Below are positions 1-12,491 of a stretch of DNA of 64,000 nucleotides, in pieces. Source of the stretch: Davidsoniella eucalypti (lineage: Eukaryota; Ascomycota; Sordariomycetes; Microascales; Ceratocystidaceae); the NCBI GenBank assembly GCA_004009845.1, contig RMBW01000022.1, forward strand, positions 1-64,000, given 5' to 3'. Below the pieces are notes generated by a model. That model saw only the letters and a list, made by a program, of their open reading frames with translations. It ran no database searches and had not been told where the DNA came from. Numbering within the stretch: the stretch's first letter is position 1; each line of letters begins with the position of its first letter. Both the position numbers and the translations under genes were made by a program.

Positions 1-2914
1 CGAGCCGCTAGAACAAGTTTGACTGGCCAACAGACCTGTTAGCAAATGTTCTTCGTTTAGGCTCTCAGAAAGACAAAGCAGAAGGAACAAGAGCTGCTAT
101 AGTTGACAAGCAGATTCTAGCTTAGATTCGACTTGTAGTTGAAATGACAAGGACAAGGAACAAAGCCCAGGATTCCTTTAGGGCCTGGCAACTTGGTCAG
201 TTCCGCCGTTTGCTACTATTTTACTTGACCGTTTCCAAAATCTGTCACTCGTTGATCAGCGAGATCAAGAAGAGGCAAACAAAGAAAAGTCTCTCTAACT
301 GCCGTATTTCGTTCCCGGCATTGCAATCTTCTTACATTTGTCTATTTGGCCTACATACACAGAGCCGTTTTTTTAATCCTTCAGCTGAGCAGCCATACAG
401 GCCGGGGGACCACAAGCTGATTTGCTTCAAGGACGAGGCTTGATATGTACTTTGCTGCTCTTTTATGCAGCATGCTAGGCGATATGCGGGCGTACTTTGA
501 GTATCTGTCGAGGAGCCAATCACCCATAGCACTCCTATGTGCTGTTTCTCAAGCGGCAGCTATCACTGCATCAAAAAGCTCAGTGGGGATGAGCTAGTAG
601 AAAAGTCTCGTGCAGGCGGATGGAATCAAATTACAGCTGGGCTTACTTGTAGGAACAGAGATGCCATCTACGACGCCAGAAGCCCCTATCCGTGATATTC
701 GATCTTTTTAACTCTATTTTGGCCGGCATGTACCAGACTAGCCGGTTCTTCATTGCGAACGGCCATTTGTAGCCTGTAGGCCCATGGCAGATTCTACACG
801 AGAGCCAACGGCATTGTTGGCTCTCCCACGACCAAGCACGTTAGTTGGCGGCCGGACAAAGAACGTGACTGTGACTGTATTCACAGTTGGTAGCAGGCGG
901 AGAGAGAGGAGGCTACGAGGAAATAGACGGCAAGATGTGACAGAAACGAAGGGCACGTACGCTGCGCCTGTGAACTTGCATATAGGCTAGTTAGTATATC
1001 TGCCTCTTGGTCTTTGACTTCTCTTATCCAACGCTGCAAAAAGCGGCCTTTGCCTGTAGCCGAGAAGACATAATGTGCACATTGTAGCCCTAGCTTGATT
1101 CCATTCTCGACTAGCGTTGGCCGTTGTTGCTGTAGTGTACGCCTAGTATGTACATTAGTGTGGAATAGCGTGATATAGGCCAAATCCACTGCTGCTGTCG
1201 ACCATAAGCCCGTGGCTGTATATCAGGACATTAACATCCTTCTCTCATGCACATGTCCCAAAACAAGCGGCCCAGAGCTTAATGGCACCAAGACGTGACT
1301 TGGTTAATTTTGTTCTGTCGCATTCGGCTTAAAGAAGATCCACGGGATCCCCTGTGCTGAAACCTCGGCGTACTGTTTATTTACTCGAGCTGATGGTCTT
1401 TCAGGCATTGGGCCTATTCCCCTTGCTCAACATGAAAAGCAAAGACGTGGAAGATCGGCCGTGGTTCAGCGGCCAAGACGGTCTAGAGCCCGCCTTTGAA
1501 ATGTTCCATGGGCAAGCCAAGATAGTGATCGATCGTCAGTGGTAAACGGATGACAGTAGAGAGTAAGTATGAGCACAAAGGCCTAAAAGAGGAAAAAAAG
1601 AAGTCGTTTCCCCATCTATGGTTTGTGTGTGCAAGGGATTGTACTGATCCATGATTTGCCTATTTAGACAGCTTTGCGTCGACAAGGATAGGAGGTACAA
1701 CTATAGCCTACCAGGGAATCTACATAGAAGTAGCAGTAGTAGCTAAGCAAAAGGTACAAAATAGAAGATATCTACAGATACATCTACTATCCAGCTAGAG
1801 TCATACGCCACACTGACAGACGAAACGTTGACTTTGCTTACGCCCCTTGCCTGCTTTGCTCAGCTTCACGAATAGGCAAGCGAACTGGCATACCATACTA
1901 GCTACAGCAGCTTGTCGTTGAATGTGGCACGAAATACCGAGGCCTTCTTCCTCTGCCCCAGTCTGCTGCTGTCTGGCTAAAGAGCGGCCGCAACAACTAT
2001 CTATGTAGCACTCATCCCACCCTGGGTTGCGCTGGGAGAACCGGTGAAGAGGTCCTGCTGTACAGTGCAACATTGGCTCAGTTGGTCGCTACCATTTCCT
2101 GCAGGCTGTGGCAGGAAGAGAAACACCACCCCTCCCTATAGCCATTCTTCCAGTGGCATACCACGAGAAGGCTATTCTATATACAGACTTGATGGAGAAA
2201 CAAGGGACAGCCAGCACAGGCTACGTCAGGCAACGAGGATCACGACTGGATATACCGCGTCTTCCCATTTCTAGCTGTCCGTCTCCCGCTGTAATTGGTG
2301 GATTTCCGTGCCTTGTTTCTTTTTTTCCTCGCTCGTTACTTGTTCGCTAGAAAGGCTTGGCTGTACGGCAAAGCTAGCTCTCGACCACGATATAGCAATC
2401 TTTTTTTCACTCTTGCAACAAGAGCTCGCTTGTCGTTCCCTGTCGAGAGCCAGCTTCGCTTACGAACAAAAAGAATAGAAAAGAAAAGAAATCGACATGG
2501 GGCTTTACATAGTTGTATATAGTTGTATATACATCTGTCGATCAGCAGCAAAATATATGTACTGATAGATGAAAACGTTCGTAGCAGCGCATCTATGACG
2601 ATGTCTGCCACTAGTGACGCAGTTAAATTCAAAGTCAGATGACGAACAAAGCTAAGACTTAGGGCGATGTTACTTATCTTTCTGGCCAACACACTATAAA
2701 TACACCTATACACACTAGCAGCATAAGAGCATACTGCACAGCGACCACCATGCAAGGCATAATCGTACCATGTCTCTCGTTGGGTGCTACCATCAACGAA
2801 GCCACTATACAGATACATATGTCTACATATACATATGTATGTACTTATATATGTAGGCCGGGCCGTAAGCAATGCTGGGAAGACGTCCGGGTGCCTCGAG
2901 TTAGCTTCTCCCCA

Positions 2915-2965
2915 ACATCTTCATAGCTCTGTAGCTCCATAAGATTAATGAATTTTAAAAATTAA
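2915..2965 (+). repeat. dispersed repeat, copy 1
   Basis: A stretch of about 45 nt beginning ACATCTTCATAGCTCT and running through TAGCTCCATA and GATTAATGAAT into an A/T-rich tail recurs at 33545-33590 with about four differences. The A-rich 3' side and the separation of over 30 kb suggest the end of a decayed mobile or retro-transcribed element. No coding sequence is attached to either copy. Confidence 0.6.
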
Positions 2966-5900
2966 AAATTAAAAAAGGCTTCTCCCCCGCTTGTCAAACC
3001 AACCCGTCCCGGCCATTGATTTGAATCATGATGCTGAAAATAGCTACGGGGCTAGTTCCTACGAACTATCTAGCTCCTGGCTGAAATCTTTGTCCATGTT
3101 GTGTATTTTGTTTCTTTTTCTTTTTCTTTTCCACTATCCGTCCGAGGAGAAAGGGTAGTTGAAACAAGGGAATACCCTACTCGCAAGCACTTCTAGTTCA
3201 GGCAGTATGGCCGGTGGTGTATCGAGAAAGGCGTCTTGAGTTCCGGCCTTGTATCTACAACTACATATATATGTATCAGTATCTGTATGGTGCTCGCTTA
3301 TTTAAAATTGCCAAAACAACTTTAATATACAGGCACAACGCTATCTCTTGGTCTCCGCCGAGGATCGTAGCACGGTGCATTCCACCATCTTTGACAGTGC
3401 AGAAAAGAACATGCCAGGACACAAAGAAGAGGGGCAACTGTCCAGGCAATCTCGTTTTGCCGGCATGACTTTTGAGATCAAAGCTTCACTCAAGCTGGGC
3501 TACAGTATTTTAGCAAAGTCAGGGTTGTAAACATGGTATACTTATGTTCTCAGGACTATAAATACACCCCTCCCCTGTTGAACTACCAATTTTGTCATTG
3601 TACATAAAGGGAAGAAATACAGGCAGGGCTTGTTCTCTGTACAAATTAGGCAAAATGGCTAAATAGGCATAAATATGACAAGTGTCTATAGTTGTAGGCG
3701 TACAGATACAGTGAAGTGAACTCGGGCCTGTCAACTTGACCTGTTGCAACAGCTTTATACAGGCCTTCTTTTCCACTGTATTTTGCCTGTTCTCCCCTGC
3801 CTTTTCATGAATTACAGCTATCACTCAGATACACTTACAATCTCACACATCATTCGTCTAATCGAGCTTGGACATTTGCCCAGTCCGTCCTGCCGTATCG
3901 CGAAGCCGTTACTACTGTTTGACGGCATGTACTTGCTATTACTCTGCAGGCTCTGGAACGCCGTACCGGGCTTTGGGTAGCTTGTACTTCAGCTGCGCGA
4001 TGTTTGTTCCCTACTTGGTGCTATAGTGCAACGCTATTCGAGGTCCGGGCTTTCTTGATGCTATGTGTTCTGTTAAGTAAGATAGCCAGCTAGCTCTCCT
4101 GTCCGTAGTGTAGCGGCCTGTAGATCCCCCAGGCTAGCGCTTGCTTTTCACACTAGGCTGCTCGAGTGCGTGCTGATACAATGTAGTTATGTTGGCAATT
4201 AACATTTAACTTTGTTTGCAGCCCGCTGTCTGACGTTGAAAACTGAGTCTGTTCGCACCTATAACCCAGCCGCCATCTCCTCCGAGTTTTCCTTCCATCG
4301 AATCCTCAAGTCATCTATCCAAGGTAGAACCTGGCACCTTGTCCGCTGAGAGGTCTAAGCCATGCCTGGCTTCTATAAAAAACTCGGAATCCGATCCTTC
4401 TCACAGCGTCTTCTCCCAAACAAATCCTACGTGTATTTCAGCTTCGAGCCCCCGATTAGGCCAAAATACTGTCTAGCCGAGCCAAGACCATTGCTTGCCC
4501 GCTTATTGTCAAATTCACACTACTACATAGCCATAGAGCACTAAACAACACACAGATACATACGGTAATATAGTTGTATATCTGTAATTGTTAGTAATCG
4601 ATCCTGCTGTGCTCCTAGACCTCACTTCCCATAGTTCTCCGCCTTTGTCACCGCTGGGCATCCATACAGCAGATGCATGGAATAGACATCAACAGGAGCC
4701 CGGTGCCTAGGAAGGCTATCTGATCTTCATATCGTAAACAAACGCCCAGTTATGGCACAATTGACATGCTGTATTCTAGAGCTTGAGACGCCGAAAGAAG
4801 CCGGGATAGTAAGCTAAAGCTGTTGAGGCGAATTGTCTGCAGCTTGTCGCCCACAGACCGTTCACTAAATCACGAAAGTCTTTATTCCCGTACAATGTTT
4901 CGTCTTCTCGCAATCATAGGTTTCTTGTCTCCCCCGTGTCTATCAAAGACATTTGGCCCAGAAGGGATACTTGCTCCGATTCTCTACATAGATACAAGCT
5001 AGTAGTACAAGTTAGGCTGTATGGAACGGGCGACACTTCTTTGTCTCTGTCAGTAACTCCCACTCTTACGGCTAGTTTGCTTTATACATGCACCCTATAT
5101 CTTGTTGAACTTCATACAATACGAATGCCATGGAAAGATAGGCCTAAATCGTACACTAACCAACGGCATATTCCTCTTCCGAAAACAGAAACAAAAAACA
5201 ACACAGCATAAACACGCGGATTCGTAGTTTGTCTATGTGCTTCAACGCCTCGATATACCGCCTATCAGGCCCCAAGTCCGGCCAGAAACAAGTCGGGTAG
5301 AAACCTATGTCAAGACACTTGACGTGATTTCTACAATAGCTATATTTCCACGTATATCGTATTGTGATATACATATATAAATGTGATTAGATTCAGCACT
5401 CTAGTTGCCGCGGCACAGACTTTGGGTTACAAGTTGTATCATTAGGCCACCTGTTTTGCTCTATTGTGAGGCTTGTTCATACATATTATTATAGTTTATA
5501 GTGCATTCCAGTGTTTTGCTATGTGATCTATTAGCTACACCGCATTCCATGGCTACTCATATCGCAATATTAGCCAGCTTGTTGATTCCAAGTAAATCAC
5601 ATTAGTATAATTACACTAGTCCATCACATGAATATTCGTATGCCTATACATATAATACCCTAGTAAGCATAAACATGGCTTTGGAATATAGTTAGTTAGT
5701 CCTGTTCCAGCTTTCGTAGAATTCATGTACTTGTGGGACAGGTAATCTCAATCCGGAGGACCGGTCAACAAGTACGACGGCGATCACCATTCAGCCATCA
5801 CATTCGGCGGTGACTCTATCCTGGTGATATGCCTTGAGACCCAAAGAACCAACAGCTGCTGGGCTACAATGCCAAGATTCTGCTGTAGAGTGCAGCCCAA

Positions 5901-6693
5901 GCGACTTTGCTTGTCGGACTATCAGCAATAGCATATCCTCCTATGAAGATTTCAGCTATTCTGCCCTTCTCTACACTACCTTTTCCCGGGCACAAGTACA
6001 TACAGCCGAAAGACGCACAGTGATCCGGTGAGATGTTGTTTCTGGAGCAAGAAAGCAACAGGGCCTATATAGTGATTGATAGTGGCAAGTTACCATGCCG
6101 ACTTCCTAGTACCAAAGCGAAGACTCGAGTGATGGCTGTACTCCCGGCTACATCCTCTACATCCCCTCGTATTAGAAAAGCGTGTCCAACTCTTGGCCTA
6201 TCTCGTGTGGCCTTGCACTCTGTCAAATCAAAATGTCTCTCCAGACACATGAAACATGTATTGAGCGGTGGCCCTGCATATTCAGTTGGAATCAACACTA
6301 AGCTTTTACACCTACAACCAACAGAATCTGTTCCAAACTATAAATGTGCATTCATATTCCGTCATGTTGTTTCTCAAGAGGGTAAGCATTCAGATTTACA
6401 GATACGTACGCCCCTTGGACAAACAGACCCTACTGTGGATGGATTAGATATTGCGGTTCAGTCCAAGGCTTTGTCCCATTTTCAGGCCAGTGTGCCCAAG
6501 CATGTCGACACACCACTGATAGCACGTCTTTTCGATGTCTGCTAATTGGCCCTTGGCCACTAGTTCCAGAGTCTCACATACAGATCAGGCCAAAAGAGAT
6601 CTTGAACCGAGGTTGTCAACGGGGGGAAAGCCCTTTATTTTTCATGCCAGACTCACATATCATGATTCAAAAAAAAAGAAAACAATTAACCCG

Positions 6694-6713
6694 CCCCCCC
6701 CCCCCCCCCCCCC
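6694..6713 (+). repeat. poly-C homopolymer (20 C)
   Basis: An uninterrupted run of 20 C follows AACCCG. Such long C runs are unusual in this AT-leaning stretch. The exact length may be affected by sequencing slippage. Confidence 0.8.
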
Positions 6714-8610
6714 TAAAAGTTGCACAGGAGGAGTCGCTTGCGGGCCCAATGTATTGCTTAGTATTCGGAAGTGGAAATATAGCGGAACATAAAGATGAAC
6801 GGCGAATAGCATGCATTGGGAATCATGCGGGTCGGCGAAAACGAGATGAGTAGTGATCTATGGCAGAGATAGACTGGCGTTGGTACACGCAAGGGCATAA
6901 ATACAGGCTACTGTTTGACTTGACGATAGCTGCTTTGCACCGCAAGTGTAATTCTTCCCTATAGAAGGCAAGCCCGTTTGTGGACTCGTAGTGACGTAGC
7001 CTCATATCGGCTTATCCACTGGCCATAGACATGTATATCTGAGCGATAGTTAGAGAAGTATAGCATATTACATCCTTTATGGCTTGGATATTATTATCGC
7101 TGATGTGGCCACATACATAGACTATATCGACAAAGCTGTCTTCGGTCTATCCTCTGGCCCAGCCGAAGCAAAGCGTACGCCTATGTGGTATATTGATGCC
7201 CCCTTCTTCAACTACCCTGTTTTCCCCCTGCGCTCGATGAAGCCAAGCCAGGCCAAGCCAGTGACATATAGACACATATTCGCATTTGCACATGCAGATA
7301 CCGCATACACATATCAGTATAGCACGTCCTATAACAACACGCCACCCCCTCATACTATAAGACACAGTCGAGCCAGGTTCGACTACGCACCAACATGGCC
7401 TTCTCCCATCACGAGCACAAAGCCCATCCTCAATCCTCGTACAACCAGTGTTGAGCAATATATATAGGCCTAAGTTGCTGTACTTTCTCCCCTTCTAGGA
7501 CATACACGCCCCCTCCTCTATGATTATGATACCGCTGGCCAATATCACATAGAGGGGAGTGAAAAACAAAATGTGTACAATATAAAAAAAAAGGAAAATC
7601 AAGATGCTAAGCTACGAAAACAAAAAGTAAATTAGCCAGCGCCACAAACGGCTATATCACTGGGCTGGAACGTCTCTTTTTTGTTCACGGTGCTACTAGA
7701 CGCCAGGATAAACATGTGATGGCTGTCCTCACTAAGACAGTCCCGCATGATAACTTTGATCTACTTGTCATTTCTCTGTATTTTTTTTGCCTTGTTTACT
7801 AGCTAGCCTCAATATCAAATTTCATCAATAACAAGGTTCGCAAAAATTCAGTGAGTTGTCGTGCTACTTTAGGTTTGTAGTCCCATGGCTTCTATAGTGT
7901 ACTATGCCACTCCCCCCCTTCTCTTGTCGATAAACTCTATACTGCGCTTAGTTCCATGTCGATCTGGCCTTTACTCTGTATGTGGCCTACCTCTTATTTT
8001 GGTGCCATACATATCTGTATACCGGACTTTGAATCCTTAGATCAGCCACAAGCAAAGTCGCACTTATTTCAATGTGATGGTTCGATTCTTGATGAACTTT
8101 TGTATGCTTATCGGGTCTGGTATCGTTGCCTTTAGGTTTTAGTTGGCTTACGTTAATAGTTACGTACTGTAGTCGTATGTAAATGGCACATGTATTTGCC
8201 TTTCTGCTGATGCTACGTAACCTTCTAGATGCCATTGTACATATATCATCCAAGTTATCGTGCACATGTGCAACTGCGCGGGATCTCTCTCTAAGACCTG
8301 TCCTGTCGTCTTGCTTCACTTTAGACAGGGAGCAATAGCGCAGCTGAGATGCAACCTGAGACTTTCAACATCATGTAGGAATTCATTTTTAGCCAATGGC
8401 TAGCTTTAATGTGTATCCGTATAAAGCACGCAGGTGAGTACATGGAATCACGATTCATTTGACGGACATGAGTCTTGGTTAATATTTTGCCAATTATATC
8501 TACATATATCCGGGTAACCCTAAAATAGTGCCGTACCTACACACTAGTAAATGGATCAACGTCCATGTTGCGTTATTCGAGTCTTTGTTATTCTATGACC
8601 TATGACCAGC

Positions 8611-9777
8611 TCAATCGGCGTCCTCTTGAAGCTCTATGAGATCTAGTTCACTTTGTACCAATCTCGAAAACTCCTCTGGCAGCATATCTGCCGCCTTAGA
8701 CAACCGATACAACCCCCGAATTGACCGGGCGATGTGTTGTCTGATCGCAAAGTCCGCATTTTCGCCCCTCTGGGCTTCTGCTTCCAGTTTCTCTACGGTA
8801 TCGCTCCCGCGAGATGACTCTGGCGACTCAGGTCGTGGATGCGCGATATCAACTTTGACAATTGATGAACGTGACGATCCAGCATCTATAGCCATCATGT
8901 GTACGTTTTCTGCAGGTTGTGGTGGGAGCTCCGCAATTCCATCCAATGTGCTTTCAATTCCAGCGCTTTCCAGCTGTGTTGCCTCGTCTGGGTCGTGACT
9001 GTCGAGGGCAGGTTGCACGTTTTCGTACATGTCAAAGTAGGCGCGCTCGGCTGTGCTCATGTCACCACCGGCACCGGAATTAGTACCGGTATTGGGCTCG
9101 AGGAGGCTTTTGATTTTGTTCGCTATGGCGTTGGGGGCGGGCGGTTGGCTGCCTTTGGCGGCGGGTGTCCGTGGCGCTGCAGGCGTACGGGCGTTGGGGG
9201 TGGCATCGTACTGCGCCCAATAATCGTCGTCCTCTTCCTCTTCTTGGGCTTCACCACTAGCTTGAGATGGCTGCGAGGCTGTGAATAGAGCTTCAGAATC
9301 ACCTAGGGTTGGTGCATAGGCAGATGTCGTAAAGAATGAGGGCGTCGACACGCCGTCAATCTTCCACTCATCTTTGCCAGTCTCAGGGTCTGCGGCAGAC
9401 CATACTAGCTTGACGGTCAGGTCGTTTAGCGGGCCCAATGTGACATATGCGTTCACCGTCTCTAGATCTACGTGGTGATATACGACTGTGATCTTGTCCT
9501 GCCAATCAACCTCAACAACGCCAGACACGGGATGTACTTCCAAGGTGGCAGTAGAGATAAGATTTGTGATTGCGTCAGATAGTTGGGTATCCTGGCTAAG
9601 GTGCTTCATCCATGGACTGTTTGGTGAGGCAAGGTACTTGACGCGTTGGCGCAGAATCGGTGATAGAGACGGCAATATCCCACTGGGAGCTACATGAGTG
9701 CCAGCTGCTGTACCGAGAGCTGTGAGAAGCGGTGATATTGTCGTCTCGAGCAATACTGGTGATAATGTTGAAGGCAT
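8611..9777 (-). CDS. conserved-looking fungal protein of unknown function, 388 aa
   Basis: A single-exon gene of 388 codons, starting MPSTLSPVLLETT. I do not recognise a named domain. The first 160 residues look folded: a helical N-terminus, a basic patch RQRVKYLASP near residues 43-52, then beta-rich text containing VEVDWQDKITVVYHH and the motif DEWKIDGVSTPSFF. Next come an acidic patch with DDDYWAQYD (about residues 185-193), a Pro/Ala/Thr linker, and a helical C-terminus with IRQHIARSIRGLYRLSKAAD and ELDLIELQED. The frame is long, has balanced codon use and stands out clearly from the flanking DNA, so I take it as real. The alternation of ordered and disordered parts suggests a soluble adaptor-type protein, which is inference. 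No signal peptide or membrane segment is visible. Confidence 0.8.
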   Translation of the reverse strand: MPSTLSPVLLETTISPLLTALGTAAGTHVAPSGILPSLSPILRQRVKYLASPNSPWMKHLSQDTQLSDAITNLISTATLEVHPVSGVVEVDWQDKITVVYHHVDLETVNAYVTLGPLNDLTVKLVWSAADPETGKDEWKIDGVSTPSFFTTSAYAPTLGDSEALFTASQPSQASGEAQEEEEDDDYWAQYDATPNARTPAAPRTPAAKGSQPPAPNAIANKIKSLLEPNTGTNSGAGGDMSTAERAYFDMYENVQPALDSHDPDEATQLESAGIESTLDGIAELPPQPAENVHMMAIDAGSSRSSIVKVDIAHPRPESPESSRGSDTVEKLEAEAQRGENADFAIRQHIARSIRGLYRLSKAADMLPEEFSRLVQSELDLIELQEDAD

Positions 9778-11366
9778 GATTGTGAGATATGAAGGATGTG
9801 TTATATGATGGATTGGTGAGATATCAAAAAATAGCGGTGGTGTGACTCAAATCGTGATAAAGAGCTGTGACTTATTTAATATATAGCTATACAGTGATAA
9901 GAAGAAAGATATGGTGGTGAGTTGAATAAAAGATGGTTAAGCAGAGGCTAGCCGTGAGAACAAGAAGTTGGAGAACTCCAAAATATAGAGCGGAGTAGTT
10001 AAGCTAACAACTAGTCTATCACAAGCAGTTGCAGAAAAGGGCGACACAAGGCTGTGCATCAAAAATGGGGCAAAAAAAACAGGAGCAGCTTGATTTTCAA
10101 AGGAAAAGCGGGAGGCAGCTGGATCAAGACTTCGTTTTATGAGAGACAAAGATGCATGTGACGAATGGTCATGAGTAGACATTTATCATCACGACGTTTC
10201 TTGTTATGCTTGTAGTACTGTTGCGTAGAATGTATACAACCATATGAAGATATGTACTTAATCAAGTAGTCGCTACCGGAAACAGAAAGGAAGTTCCTTG
10301 TTCTGTTCGCCAAGGAAATATAGAATGCACTCCATTTTGGGCAGCTGTACTACAACCTTGTCTGCGTTCCCTTTTGCGTCCTCCCTCCCAGGCGAGGTAA
10401 CTTCTAAAAGCAGACTAGAATAGTCGTAATCTGGGGAATTTGATACGTCGATACCTTCCCTTTTTTTGTTCCCTATCCATTTACTACTATGTATTAAGTG
10501 TCTGTGCTGCCTTTTCCATCAGACAAATTCAGAGCTTCGGATATTATCAAACACAAAAAGAACAAATGCATCGAAAAGTGTGCCTAGAGAAGGGCAAAAA
10601 AAGCAGTGACGTCTTCTTGTAAGACAGGGGACAAGAACTCACAGACATGGAATCGCAGCTTTTGCGTTCACCCTGGACGCGGCGGAACGGAAGACTGCAT
10701 GTTTACAAGCATAAAAGGTCATGTGGTTCGTTATCGTCTGGACGAACATATTGATTGATCCTGGACAAGCGACCGAGAATCTGCTCGTTTGATGCGGTTA
10801 TCATAGTGCCTAGTATATCTATTGGAGAAATAGGCTCTCCGTTACTCCGAATTAGAAAGGGAATCGAACAAGGGGCTATATAGAGATATAAGTATGCGAA
10901 AGAAATATTTCTTGACTTTGCAAATTATTTTGATACATATGATACTCTGGACTCTCCGTCTTGATGAATGGGATTTCATACTATGACGCTGATTTCATCT
11001 TCACAAATATCGTTGCGGATTAAGGTTTCATTTACATTATGTTGGGCTGTTAATTATAGGGTTACTAACCCTATAATTAACAGATTAGTGTTTCTTCGGC
11101 TAGACCCCGGAAAATTTCATGTGCAGCAACAGCGCCTTGGCTTACCATTTTGGGAGCTTAGCAATTGCTTATCGTGACTTTTTCCTTATCGGGCATAATA
11201 AGTTCGTCATAGCTACTTTATTGCAATAACTTGACGTTGATAACGACATGTATCACTCAAGTTCAAGCAAAGTCAATAGACGTGATATTTTCACTGCCAC
11301 CTAGTATTGGTCAATTCATTGTTTGGAGACTTCAGATCTGGAATTATTCAATTTCTTCAGACGGCC
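9778..11366. other. intergenic region, divergent promoters
   Basis: This is the shared upstream region of the 388-aa gene (-) and TPC1 (+). I see no gene. An 81-codon frame at 9937-10182 (-) has no recognisable features and is probably chance. The notable element is the perfect palindrome at 11047-11083. Confidence 0.6.
11047..11083. repeat. perfect 18-bp inverted repeat with 1-nt spacer
   Basis: Arm CTGTTAATTATAGGGTTA, then a single C, then the exact reverse complement of the arm. The centre reads AGGGTTA-C-TAACCCT, so each arm ends in one telomere-like GGGTTA unit pointing toward the spacer. It lies about 285 nt upstream of the TPC1 start codon. It could be a dimeric protein-binding site, a footprint of a mobile element or a cruciform-prone element. 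Confidence 0.9.
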
Positions 11367-12491
11367 ATGGCTTTGCCTTCTGGGCATGTTAAAGATGAGG
11401 TACACCATCAACAAACCTATAAACCTGCACTCATCTGTATGTATCTAGCCATGACGAGTACAACTTGCTAACGTATGCTTGCGCTATATAGGGAACCCGA
11501 ATTCAGTCGTTTATTGCTGGCCTCAGCGCCGGCTTAGTTACACGGTGAGCGCCTTGGAAACCGACCTTTTACACCGCAAACCCACCGCCGCCTCAGTCCG
11601 CTAATAATTATGAATATCAGCTTCGTGATATCTCCCCTCGACGTAGTCAAAATCCGCCTCCAACTGCAGTCCGTAGATATACACTCTAGCACTGGAAGCG
11701 TAGTTCCCGTTTACCGTGGCACCTTTGCGACCATACGCAACATCATGGCGAACGAGGGCATTACCGCCTTCTGGAAGGGCAACATCCCTGCCGAAGTCAT
11801 GTATGCTACATATACCGGTGTGCAGTTCATATCTTACCGCAACACTGCATATATATTGCAACGTCTATTTGGCCGCGAAAGCCTTTCGCACACCACCGAA
11901 AGCTTCATAGCCGGTGCTATCGGTGGTGCCTCGGCTACCGTCGTCACATATCCGCTAGATCTTCTACGCACACGCTTCGCCATGCAAGGAAACCAGCGCG
12001 TGTACAAGACACTTTTGCGCGCCTGCCAAGACATCTATCGCGATGAAGGTCCGCGTGGTTTCTTTCGTGGTCTAGCCCCCACATTGGTGCAGTCGTTCCC
12101 ACAGATGGGTATCTTCTTCGCATCATATGAAACCTTTCGCCAGGCCTTTTCCGGCTTGAATTTGCCCTGGGGAAGCGATGATGCGACGGCAGGAAGCTTG
12201 GCTGGTGCTCTGTCTAAAATCTCCGTGTTCCCATTCGATCTGGTACGTAAGCGCATGCAAGTACAAGGCCCTACGAGGGCTCAGTATGTGTATGCAAACA
12301 TTCCCGAATACCGTAATGCTGCTGCGGCCTTCCGTACAATTGTACAACATGAGGGTGTGCGGGGACTGTATCGTGGACTGGCCATATCTCTGGTCAAGAG
12401 TACACCTGGTAGTACCATCACGGTATGGGTATATGGCCGTGTAATGGGTGTACTTAAGGACCTAGACGGTATCAAGGAACAGATACTATAG
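11367..12491 (+). CDS. TPC1: mitochondrial thiamine pyrophosphate carrier (Tpc1), 318 aa
   Basis: A member of the mitochondrial carrier family that imports thiamine pyrophosphate across the inner membrane. Exons: 11367-11399, 11492-11544, 11621-12491. Phases match and total 319 codons, close to the roughly 314 aa of yeast Tpc1. Three carrier repeats are visible. Repeat 1 has the signature SPLDVVKIRLQLQ, split by intron 2 just before FVISPLD. Repeat 2 has YPLDLLRTRFA. Repeat 3 has FPFDLVRKRMQVQ. Each repeat also carries the matching aromatic/Gly half-signature (such as GFFRGLAPTL and GLYRGLAISL). The short N-terminus MALPSGHVKDE and the TRIQSFIAGLSAGLV start of helix 1 fit Tpc1 better than other carriers. 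I saw no thiamine riboswitch in the 5' region or introns. Assignment to Tpc1 rather than a sister carrier is from remembered motifs. Confidence 0.88.

Larger units (their letters stand above)
1..8610. other. gene-poor region, no supported gene
   Basis: No reading frame here shows a recognisable domain, a convincing exon chain or a family motif. The longest open frames (for example 6033-6545 on + and 2336-2872 on -) have low-complexity or Cys/Tyr-rich translations typical of chance frames in AT-leaning DNA rich in TATA/CATA runs. The region holds a C20 homopolymer (6694-6713), one copy of a dispersed repeat (about 2915-2965) and scattered short A and T runs. It could contain non-coding transcripts or strongly decayed elements, but nothing in the sequence shows this directly. 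Confidence 0.6.

Noticed and set aside
2336..2872. 178-codon minus-strand frame
   Set aside because: Dominated by Tyr/Ile/Cys from TATA/ATAC repeats; no folded-domain pattern.
6033..6545. 170-codon plus-strand frame
   Set aside because: No domain, no splice-linked neighbours and a composition like the surrounding non-coding DNA. The opposite strand also has open frames.
8084..8096. GGTTCGATTC, a tRNA B-box-like word
   Set aside because: No matching A box or acceptor stem can be folded around it on the + strand.
9937..10182. 81-codon minus-strand frame upstream of the 388-aa gene
   Set aside because: No recognisable features. It lies in the likely leader of the downstream gene and may at most be an upstream ORF.
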